Below are positions 17,415-24,843 of a DNA stretch of 47,218 bases, piece after piece. A model generated the notes under the pieces. The model was not told where the DNA came from, did not search any database, and saw only the letters and a list, made by a program, of their open reading frames with translations. This DNA is from Chloroflexota bacterium (GTDB lineage: Bacteria > Chloroflexota > Dehalococcoidia > GIF9 > UBA5629): contig VGNY01000004.1 of assembly GCA_016865895.1 (NCBI GenBank), positions 1 through 47,218 of the forward strand, written 5' to 3'. How positions within the stretch are numbered: the first letter of the stretch is position 1; each line of letters begins with the position of its first letter. The translations under genes and the position numbers were made by a program.

Positions 17415-18712
17415 TTTACTGGGCACAGCTTCTCCATTTTTATCAGCCGCCGACACAATCCCCCGCGGTTCTGAAGAAGATTTGCGACGAATCCTATCGC
17501 CCGCTGATAGAGGTCTTACATCGGTTTCCTCAGGCTAAAGTCACGGTGAACATCAATGGTGTTCTTACCGAGATGCTCCATGACTGCGGTCATGACGACA
17601 TTGTCTCCGGGCTGAGAAAGCTAGCTAAAAATGGTCAGGTAGAATTCACCGGCAGTGGGAAATATCATCCTATTCTGCCGTTGATTCCTCAAAAAGAAGT
17701 GGAGAGACAAATACGGCTAAATTACAGAACAAATCGGCAGTTTTTCGGAACTGTCTATGAACCGAAGGGCTTTTTCCCGCCTGAGATGTGCTACGGGAAA
17801 CAGATAGTGGGGCCTGTTCTTAATTCTGGACATAAATGGATGGTGCTGAGCGGCATTGCCTGTGCCTGCCCAGAAAGCTGGCCCGTGGATGCAATCCACT
17901 ATATCAAAGAAGGTAATGAACGGCTGATGGTATTGTTTCGTGATGATATAGTGAGCAACAAGATATCCTTCCGCAGTTTGCAACCCTCTGAATTCCTGGA
18001 CAACTTAAGATACATTAGAGGAAAAAAGAAAGACATATACATTGGTACTGCGATGGATGCAGAAACCTTTGGCCATCATATTCAACACTGGGAAGAACTC
18101 TTTTTGGCTGAAGTCTATGAGCAAATCGAAGCTTCCAGCCAGACATTATTCAGCCCGAAGCAGACCACAGTTTTAGCTCAGCAACATAGTCTTTTCTACG
18201 AGAATGGTAAGATAGCCGAGGAAGTCCGAGCTGTGACTATGAGTGAGCTTCTGGAATTTTTTCCCCAAGGGAGGCGCGTGGAGCCGCTAGCCTCATCGTG
18301 GAGCACTTCAGCGCAAGATTTAGCTGCCGAAAACTCCTACCCTTTGTGGAAGGAAAGGGGCAACGAGATTCACCGTCTCCAGTGGGAACATATTGGCATA
18401 ACCATTGAATTGGTGGACAAGGCTATGGAGGTTGCTGATAGTGATGAGGCCAAACGATTTGCCAATATCGCTCGGGGGTTGCTTGATAGGTCGTTGCATA
18501 GCTGTCAGTTCTGGTGGGCAAGCCGAAGACCGATGTGGGATATAAATCTAATTCACAAGGGATTACTGGAGCAGCAAGAGACTATAGTTAACGCTTATAG
18601 AGCTATTAACCTCAGCCAGACTGAGGAGGACCTAAAAAGAGACTATTACCACAAATTGGTGGCGGCAAGGGATGTAAGAAACAAGATTATTGACAGGCTT
18701 TTCGTGTGGTAA
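17411..18712 (+). CDS. GH57-family glycoside hydrolase (paralog A)
   Basis: This is a cytosolic (no signal peptide) GH57 alpha-glucan-active enzyme of unknown specificity. The 433 residues open 'MIYWAQLLHFYQPPTQ', with the GH57 His motif. The nucleophile is Glu125 in 'GFFPPEMCYG'; the acid/base is Asp216 in 'AMDAETFGHHIQHWEE'. The conserved C-terminal 'HSCQFWWASRRPMWD' lies near residue 367. It is a close paralog of the gene at 21396: same opening, same 'GxxxYHPILPLIP' and the same catalytic motifs. The two flank the MscS-DUF5752 gene and treT. Likely roles are alpha-amylase, alpha-glucan debranching or maltodextrin/trehalose-related hydrolysis; the sequence alone does not decide. Confidence 0.85.
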   Translation: MIYWAQLLHFYQPPTQSPAVLKKICDESYRPLIEVLHRFPQAKVTVNINGVLTEMLHDCGHDDIVSGLRKLAKNGQVEFTGSGKYHPILPLIPQKEVERQIRLNYRTNRQFFGTVYEPKGFFPPEMCYGKQIVGPVLNSGHKWMVLSGIACACPESWPVDAIHYIKEGNERLMVLFRDDIVSNKISFRSLQPSEFLDNLRYIRGKKKDIYIGTAMDAETFGHHIQHWEELFLAEVYEQIEASSQTLFSPKQTTVLAQQHSLFYENGKIAEEVRAVTMSELLEFFPQGRRVEPLASSWSTSAQDLAAENSYPLWKERGNEIHRLQWEHIGITIELVDKAMEVADSDEAKRFANIARGLLDRSLHSCQFWWASRRPMWDINLIHKGLLEQQETIVNAYRAINLSQTEEDLKRDYYHKLVAARDVRNKIIDRLFVW

Positions 18713-18725
18713 AAAGGTTTTAACA

Positions 18726-20105
18726 ATGGGTCAGTGGATTCAGTGGCTAATTGATAATTGGCTTAATGTAACGATTCCTGTAATAGCTTTTCTTGCTACC
18801 TATGTTGTTAGTCTGTGGATGAGGAGAGTTGCCTATCGTGCCTTCGACCGCTGGACGGAAAGATTACGATGGGAAGGCAGTAAGGTAGTTGTTGCTGCCA
18901 CACGTAGTCCATTCTTACACTCTTTCTTGCTTTTGGGCGCATACATAGCTATTCAGGTATCGTCTCTGTCACCGGAGGGGAAAATACTGGGTGGCAGGAT
19001 AGTAGCCAGTTTGTTCATTTTGTTGTTGGGATGGGTAGCTATCAGCGTAAGCGAAAAGCTGATTAAGCTTTATATGTCACGAATAGAAGCCCCACAGCCT
19101 CCAACCACGCTGGCAGTGAACGTAGTGAGAATCACTATCATTGTTCTAGGTGTGTTGATACTGCTTGATATTTGGGGGGCACCTACCACGCCGATTATAC
19201 TTGTCTTGGCTGCCGTGGTGTTTATAGCTGGTTTGGCTTTACGGGATGTAATCCCCAATCTGCTATCAGGTGCTCAAGTGGCGTTGGGTGAGCAGATTAA
19301 AGTGGGTGATTTCATAAAACTGGAGTCAGGCGAATCAGGGCATGTGACCGCTATCAACTGGCGGAATACACAGATTAAGACACTAGAGGGCAATCTTGTT
19401 CTCATCCCGAATATCCAACTGGTGCGAACCACGGTAACCAATTTCGGTCATCCTGTTAAGAAGGCTACTTATCCCTTCCGCTTTTACACTCGCCTGCACT
19501 TAAAAGAGCTGACCGGGATTAAGGCAAGTAATTTGCGAGAACTGGTGGATATACTTAAAGGAGTTCCTGACTCAGTGGTTTACTATCATACCCACCATTT
19601 TTTGGAGGAGCATCATTATCTTACCCCGGAACCAGCAAACGACTTTGCCCTCTGGGTCAGCGATGCCCTGGGCGATGAGGTTCTGGGGGAAAGATTAGCC
19701 AGTGTGGATGCCTTCGATTTCCCCACCGTAGGCGCTTTAAAGATGTGGCTTGTGGAAGTTATAGAAGACTATCTGGCAAAAAACCCTGACGGTAAGAAAG
19801 CCCCGGAAGGGCAGGAATTTCATTTCATTCGGTCGAGGGGTGTTATTTTATCCACTCCTTATACCGCTCATGACCTCAGGGAGTTTGTGGAAGTGTTGAA
19901 GAAAGTCACCGTAGATATCATCTATTTCCATATGTTTGAATCTAGACTGAGATTGCAAAAAGGGACTAATGACTTCTCCATCTGGATTAAAGATTGTCTG
20001 GGCGAAGACAAGCTGGCTGACAAAATCGCTCGTCTCGACCCTTATTGTTATTCGTTAGATAGCCTCAGGTCAACGATAATTCAGCTTATTGAGGAGCGGA
20101 TGTAG
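18726..20105 (+). CDS. MscS-type channel fused to two DUF5752-like domains
   Basis: The ORF opens at a TTG at 18690, but ATG at 18726 (459 residues, after AAAAAGG) is the better start. Residues ~10-30, ~64-80, ~90-112 and ~128-180 hold membrane segments. The MscS pore/beta region is seen in 'FIAGLALRDVIPNLLSGAQVALGEQIKVGDFI' and 'ESGESGHVTAINWRNTQIKTLEGNLVLIPN'. The usual cytoplasmic cage is replaced by two tandem ~90-residue repeats (~252-350 and ~365-459). Each has 'LRE.V..LK.V', a 'Y.H' motif, 'NDF..W' and 'LG...L...LA.(V/L)D'. I recognise these as the DUF5752 type, from memory. It directly abuts treT and follows GH57 paralog A, which suggests osmotic or metabolite gating of trehalose/glycogen metabolism. 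Confidence 0.85.
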   Translation: MGQWIQWLIDNWLNVTIPVIAFLATYVVSLWMRRVAYRAFDRWTERLRWEGSKVVVAATRSPFLHSFLLLGAYIAIQVSSLSPEGKILGGRIVASLFILLLGWVAISVSEKLIKLYMSRIEAPQPPTTLAVNVVRITIIVLGVLILLDIWGAPTTPIILVLAAVVFIAGLALRDVIPNLLSGAQVALGEQIKVGDFIKLESGESGHVTAINWRNTQIKTLEGNLVLIPNIQLVRTTVTNFGHPVKKATYPFRFYTRLHLKELTGIKASNLRELVDILKGVPDSVVYYHTHHFLEEHHYLTPEPANDFALWVSDALGDEVLGERLASVDAFDFPTVGALKMWLVEVIEDYLAKNPDGKKAPEGQEFHFIRSRGVILSTPYTAHDLREFVEVLKKVTVDIIYFHMFESRLRLQKGTNDFSIWIKDCLGEDKLADKIARLDPYCYSLDSLRSTIIQLIEERM

Positions 20106-21365
20106 ATGACCAATTATGTGGAAGAAGAGATTTATCTCCAGTCGAAAAGCAAAATTCAGGACTATGAGTCAGTTCTGGGCAGGAGTTATATTGAAGAGCT
20201 GAGAATGCTCGGTGAGAGGCTCTCGGGGAAGGTTATTCAGACAGTAAATTCCACCTATGTGGGTGGTGGAGTTGCTGAAATACTGAGCCACATGGTGCCG
20301 CTGTTTAATCAGCTAGGCGTTGATGTCAGATGGAATGTCATTCAGGGTACGCCGGAATTCTTTGATGTCACTAAGAAGTTCCATAATGCCATTCACGGAA
20401 AAGATGAAAAGGTGTTTCCAGAAGAGCTCTCTCTCTTTTTAGAGGTAAGCCAGCGCAATATGAACGAGATGAATTTCTTTGGAGATATACTCTTTATTCA
20501 TGACCCCCAACCGGTAGCTCTAATAGCCAAGAGGAAGGAGATAGGCAGGAAGTGGGTCTGGAGATGCCACATAGATATGTCAAATCCAAACCCAAAAGTA
20601 TGGGATTTCCTCCGAGGATTTGTTCTTCAGTATGATGCTACAATATTTTCGTCGCCGAATTTCGCTCAACAGCTTTCTGTGCCCCAGTTTTTGGTTCCTC
20701 CGGCGATAGACCCTTTGAGCGACAAGAACAGAGAACTATCCCGAGATACGATAGATTCTGTTTTGAACAAATATGGACTAGATGGTGACAAACCTATGAT
20801 TGTCCAGATTTCCCGCTTTGATTATCTTAAAGACCCTATCGGAGTGATAGCCGCTTTTGAGCGGGTGAAGAAGAACATAGATTGTCAGTTGGTCTTGGCT
20901 GGAGGCACAGCTACTGATGACCCGGAATCGGAGAAAGTGATTAGCGAAGTGAGGGAACGTGCAGCCGGAAATCCAGATATTCATATTCTCCTGATTCCCC
21001 CTGGGAGTGATATTGAGGTAAATGCTTTGCAGCGGGCAGCAGCTGTGGTGATGCAGAAGTCTCTAAAGGAAGGTTTTGCTCTCACTGTAAGTGAGGCTCT
21101 GTGGAAGCGGAAACCGGTGGTTGCTTCTGCGGTGGGTGGTATACCATTGCAAATCAGACATAGGTTCACCGGACTGCTGTGTCATAGTATTGACGGTGCC
21201 GTTTATGCCTTGAGGCAGCTTCTAGCTAATCCTGAATATGCGGGCTGGTTAGGCGAAAATGGCCGAGAGCACGTTAAGCATAACTTCTTGATAACTCGCG
21301 AGCTGAGAGACTATTTGCTTCTTTTCCTGTCTCTTGGTTCTGCTGAGGACGTGATTTATCTCTAA
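20106..21365 (+). CDS. treT: GT4 glycosyltransferase, probable trehalose synthase (TreT-like)
   Basis: TreT makes trehalose from a nucleotide-glucose (ADP- or UDP-glucose) and glucose, and is reversible in some archaea. The 419 residues match. The family opening 'VIQTVNSTYVGGGVAEIL' (~43-60), 'FFGDILFIHDPQP' (~126-138), 'VWRCHIDMSNPN' (~152-163) and the C-terminal 'VQISRFDYLKDPIGVI' (~236-251) and 'SLKEGFALTVSEALWKRKPVVAS' (~318-340) are all characteristic. The E-x7-E catalytic pair lies in 'KEGFALTVSEAL'. The start codon directly follows the stop of the MscS fusion gene, and ADP-glucose from GlgC is a plausible donor. A trehalose phosphorylase of the same family is the alternative. Confidence 0.83.
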   Translation: MTNYVEEEIYLQSKSKIQDYESVLGRSYIEELRMLGERLSGKVIQTVNSTYVGGGVAEILSHMVPLFNQLGVDVRWNVIQGTPEFFDVTKKFHNAIHGKDEKVFPEELSLFLEVSQRNMNEMNFFGDILFIHDPQPVALIAKRKEIGRKWVWRCHIDMSNPNPKVWDFLRGFVLQYDATIFSSPNFAQQLSVPQFLVPPAIDPLSDKNRELSRDTIDSVLNKYGLDGDKPMIVQISRFDYLKDPIGVIAAFERVKKNIDCQLVLAGGTATDDPESEKVISEVRERAAGNPDIHILLIPPGSDIEVNALQRAAAVVMQKSLKEGFALTVSEALWKRKPVVASAVGGIPLQIRHRFTGLLCHSIDGAVYALRQLLANPEYAGWLGENGREHVKHNFLITRELRDYLLLFLSLGSAEDVIYL

Positions 21366-21395
21366 TCTTTGTTCGGAATCTCAGAGGGGTTACAC

Positions 21396-22619
21396 GTGTA
21401 TTGGGCGAACTTTTTGCATATTTATCAGCCACCGACGCAAACTCGGGAAATAGTGTGCAAAGTCACCGAGGAATGTTATAGAAATCTGGTGTCAGTGCTG
21501 GAAAGCAGACCTCAAGGAAAAATCACTTTAAATATAAGTGCTGTCTTGACCGAACACCTTAGCCGTTATGGATATATGGATGTGATAGAAGGCCTGGGGC
21601 GATTGGCGGAGAGAGGGCAAATTGAATTCACCGGCAGTGCCATGTACCACCCCATTTTGCCCCTCATTCCTGAAAGTGAGGTGGTCCGGCAAATAGAGCT
21701 GAACACCAAAATAAACAAGCACTATTTTGGTGAGGTCTATAGTCCTAATGGCTTTTTCCCGCCGGAAATGTGCTACAGTTCCGATGTCGCCAGAATAGTT
21801 GCCAGATTAGGTTTTTCCTGGGTCATAGTGGATGAGCTATCTTTCCGAGGTAAGATTGGAGCTGCCAGAGACGATACGATTTACCAGATTGAGGGTCTTG
21901 AGCATTTCAGAGTTTTCTTTAAAGAACGCCCTTACAGTGCCGGCCTTACTTATGGTCAATACCCAGATGCCCAGTCATTCCTTAAAGTACTACGAAATAA
22001 ACTGGATAGACATTGTTATCTGCTGACTGGTACTGATGGAGAAATCTATGGACATCACCGCCCGGGACAGGAGAAACTTCTTGAGGAGGTCTTTGCTCAA
22101 GGAGAACCCAGGACCTGTACCATTTCTGAACTTCCACAGCTTTTCAAGGGCATGGAAAAGGTTACACCGCTTGCCTCTTCCTGGAGCACCTGGGAGGATG
22201 AAATGGCTAAGGGCATACCTTATCCGCAGTGGTCATATCCCGGCCATGAAATTCACCAGTTGCAGTGGCGTCTGACCAATTTGGCAATAGAGGTCATTAA
22301 CCAAACCTCGGAGAGTTCTGATGGCTATCAAGAGGCAAGGCAGTTGCTTGATGAAGGGCTTCATAGTTGTCAATACTGGTGGGCGAGCTGTCGCCCGTGG
22401 TGGGATACCGGGATGATCGAAGCTGGAGCTAAAAAACTTTGTGACGCTATCCAGAGTATTAGTGACCTGTCTCGGGAGGAAATTTCCAAGGCGGGGTCAC
22501 TTTTTGCTTCTTTGGTGGAAATGACTAGACGATGGCAAGAAATGGGCAAGGCAAAAGTCCTGAAGCAGCGATATCTGGATGAGCACAAAGAGGTGACTTC
22601 TGAACTGACGTTCGGATAG
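21396..22619 (+). CDS. GH57-family glycoside hydrolase (paralog B)
   Basis: The ORF opens at a TTG at 21369, but the GTG at 21396 is preferred. It follows AGAGGGG by 6 nt and gives 'MYWANFLHIYQPPTQ', which lines up with paralog A. The resulting 407 residues carry the nucleophile Glu124 (GFFPPEMCY) and acid/base Asp214 (TGTDGEIYGHH), plus 'GSAMYHPILPLIP' and the C-terminal 'HSCQYWWASCRPWWD'. It is presumably a cytosolic alpha-glucan enzyme. It follows treT by ~30 nt and precedes the divergent GH57-like gene by 17 nt. The specificity may differ from A, since the segment after the nucleophile is quite different. Confidence 0.85.
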   Translation: MYWANFLHIYQPPTQTREIVCKVTEECYRNLVSVLESRPQGKITLNISAVLTEHLSRYGYMDVIEGLGRLAERGQIEFTGSAMYHPILPLIPESEVVRQIELNTKINKHYFGEVYSPNGFFPPEMCYSSDVARIVARLGFSWVIVDELSFRGKIGAARDDTIYQIEGLEHFRVFFKERPYSAGLTYGQYPDAQSFLKVLRNKLDRHCYLLTGTDGEIYGHHRPGQEKLLEEVFAQGEPRTCTISELPQLFKGMEKVTPLASSWSTWEDEMAKGIPYPQWSYPGHEIHQLQWRLTNLAIEVINQTSESSDGYQEARQLLDEGLHSCQYWWASCRPWWDTGMIEAGAKKLCDAIQSISDLSREEISKAGSLFASLVEMTRRWQEMGKAKVLKQRYLDEHKEVTSELTFG

Positions 22620-22636
22620 CATCGAGAGGAGCCTTC

Positions 22637-24541
22637 GTGAAGGAAGTATACGTTATCTTGTCTTTCCATGCTCATGAACCTATCTGGGAACTTACGCAGA
22701 AGTTACTTGAGAATGTCGACGATATAAATTTAAAGCAGGCTTTACAAGATGAGAACTGGCTGCTTAAACGCAGTGCTGAAGGACGTGACATCTATGTGGA
22801 GTTGGTGCATTTCGCTCGAAACATGAATATTCCGGTGTCACTGGAGATTACTAATGAGCTGCTGACTCAGATAGCTACCATTATGCCCGAAACTTTAGAT
22901 GAGATTAGGAAAGCCTATCAGGAACGTCTTTTTTACCCTGTTTATGGTTATGCTCACCATACCCACATTGCGTTGCTAACTGAGGCCGAAATCGAGGACG
23001 AGATACGCCTCAATCAGGAATACATTCATGACGTGCTGCAGGTGCCGCAACCCAAATATCCTGGCCTTTTCCCTATCGAAGGCTCGTTAGATTCAAGCAA
23101 GCTTGTAGCTCTGAAGAGGAGGGGCATCACCTGGGTTATCTTTCCCAACTTTGACCGCCGCAAAGCTTTTTATGAAGCTGACGGCAGTTTAAATGAAAAA
23201 CACGAGCCTTTCTTAATAGCCGAGAGCATTATCGCTTTGCCGCGTCATTTCCCTGTTTCCCAGTACATATGGCGTCCTATTACCAAATGGAAGACCGAAG
23301 GCGTAAAAAGCCAGGGCTATATTCTTGGAAGGTACTGGGTGTTACCTGAGGAATACCAACGCCGACAATTTGTTCAGTTCCCTATTGACGGAGAGACAGC
23401 GGTGTCTGAATATACGGCCGTTCTGCGCAAATCCTTGAAAGAGGCCCCTGATAAGGGGCTTATCCTTTACATTCAAGACCTGGAACTGATGGATTTTGGC
23501 GATGTCGCTCTTGATATTATGCGGAGCGCGTGGAGCAACGTAATGGACCAGAATGAGACTAAGGTGAACTTTGTTACACCGGATCAATATCTGGAAGATG
23601 TAGTTATGCCTCAATTTGATAAACTTAAGCACGTTCGCTTTTACCAGGTCTCATGGTCTCCTGAAATTCGATTGGTTCTGCGCTATGATGGCCATTATCC
23701 ACCTCTGGAAGCAGGCGAGTTTAGGGGTATTGATGCGGTGAAGGAAATTTTCCGCTCGGTACCTTTCATTTTTTGGGAGCCGGGGCGCTATATCGCTGAG
23801 CTAGCTAACTTTCTCTTGACTAGTTTCGGTTTATCGCAGCAGGTGCCAACAACAGCGGCTGAATTAAATGAAGCCAATTATGACTTCGGCAAGCTTTCTG
23901 TTGATGTCCAGATTGCCTTGCACTCACGCATCATTAAGCGAGCCTGTAACTGGGGCTGGTTTCCCAATGAAGGCTTACAGAAAAGACCTTTCATCCACGG
24001 CTATTGTCTCGCCGACCTTCTTCTCATGCGGCTGGAAGCGAGTGAGCCTGTGTCTTTTAAAGACCACCTGCCACCAATAGCCAGCGCGTGGTTTCACGGA
24101 CTTGAGCGCATCCTCGAGGTTATCGTTGACACACGTTGTAGCTATCTGACCGAAGCGCTGGTCAAGTTGTCGTTTAAATCAGGCTGGGAATATGCTGAAG
24201 CCTTTGAGGAATTGGATTCAGCTTATCACTGGAGAAGGGAAGCCACCAAATTCATTCTTAAAGCACAGCACCACAGTGAGCGACTGCAATTTGCCACCGG
24301 TGCCAGGTTTGTCACTGAACTGAGGCGCCTGCTTATCAACTTCCGTGAATATTGCCGAGCTGTTTTTATTTCTATCGACCACATTCAACGCACTTGGGTG
24401 AAAGCCGGCGATGTTGACACTGTCCTCACCGCCATGTACGAGTACCTGTACCGACTGTATCCTCCCAAATTCCCTGCTATATTGCAGAGCACTCTCAGCG
24501 AGGAAGAACTGCAAAAGCTCAAAAAGCCTGAGTTGAGATAA
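22637..24541 (+). CDS. Divergent GH57-like protein
   Basis: Recognisable as GH57 but not a characterised subgroup. The GTG start follows AGAGGA. The 634 residues open 'VILSFHAHEPIW'. The nucleophile position is Glu148 in 'YPGLFPIEGSLD' and the probable acid/base is Asp281 in 'YIQDLELMDFGD', a departure from the usual D-x-E-x-[FY]-G-H because the His is missing. 'YGYAHHTHIALL' (~103-114) replaces the usual substrate-recognition strand. The C-terminal ~250 residues are helical (SEEELQKLKKPEL ending) with no domain I can name. No signal peptide, so cytosolic. It may be an alpha-glucan hydrolase or transferase, or a regulatory homolog. It sits in the same plus-strand run as the other GH57 genes. 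Confidence 0.72.
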   Translation: MKEVYVILSFHAHEPIWELTQKLLENVDDINLKQALQDENWLLKRSAEGRDIYVELVHFARNMNIPVSLEITNELLTQIATIMPETLDEIRKAYQERLFYPVYGYAHHTHIALLTEAEIEDEIRLNQEYIHDVLQVPQPKYPGLFPIEGSLDSSKLVALKRRGITWVIFPNFDRRKAFYEADGSLNEKHEPFLIAESIIALPRHFPVSQYIWRPITKWKTEGVKSQGYILGRYWVLPEEYQRRQFVQFPIDGETAVSEYTAVLRKSLKEAPDKGLILYIQDLELMDFGDVALDIMRSAWSNVMDQNETKVNFVTPDQYLEDVVMPQFDKLKHVRFYQVSWSPEIRLVLRYDGHYPPLEAGEFRGIDAVKEIFRSVPFIFWEPGRYIAELANFLLTSFGLSQQVPTTAAELNEANYDFGKLSVDVQIALHSRIIKRACNWGWFPNEGLQKRPFIHGYCLADLLLMRLEASEPVSFKDHLPPIASAWFHGLERILEVIVDTRCSYLTEALVKLSFKSGWEYAEAFEELDSAYHWRREATKFILKAQHHSERLQFATGARFVTELRRLLINFREYCRAVFISIDHIQRTWVKAGDVDTVLTAMYEYLYRLYPPKFPAILQSTLSEEELQKLKKPELR

Positions 24542-24603
24542 ACATTTAGCGGGAATGCTGGTATCATAAGGTGAAAGGCAATATCGTTAAAGGAGGGAGT
24601 GAA

Positions 24604-24825
24604 ATGAAAGCGAAGGAGCTATTCGGAAAAGAAGTTATTGATGTGGATGCTAAAGTGCTGGGTAAAATTGTAGATATGGAGCTAGATATAAGCAAGGCAT
24701 CCATACGGAGTATCTTGGTGAAGTCAGGTTTAACCAAAAAGCTCTCAATTCTGCCGCAAGATATTGAGAAGATTGGGGATAAAGTCGTACTCAAAATTGT
24801 CAAGGACAAAATACGGAAGGCATAG
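24604..24825 (+). CDS. PRC-barrel domain protein
   Basis: The ORF can start at a GTG at 24571, but ATG at 24604 is clearly better: AAAGGAGG lies 7 nt upstream. The 73-residue product is a single PRC-barrel: 'AKELFGKEVIDVDAKVLGKIVDMELD' then 'ILPQDIEKIGDKVVLKI'. PRC-barrels occur in photosynthetic H subunits, RimM and many small prokaryotic proteins, where they mediate protein-protein contact. Its role here is unknown. It lies between two GH57 genes, 18 nt before the last one, so it probably belongs to the carbohydrate operon. Confidence 0.8.
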   Translation: MKAKELFGKEVIDVDAKVLGKIVDMELDISKASIRSILVKSGLTKKLSILPQDIEKIGDKVVLKIVKDKIRKA

Positions 24826-24843
24826 CTATAAGTGGATAGTTAG

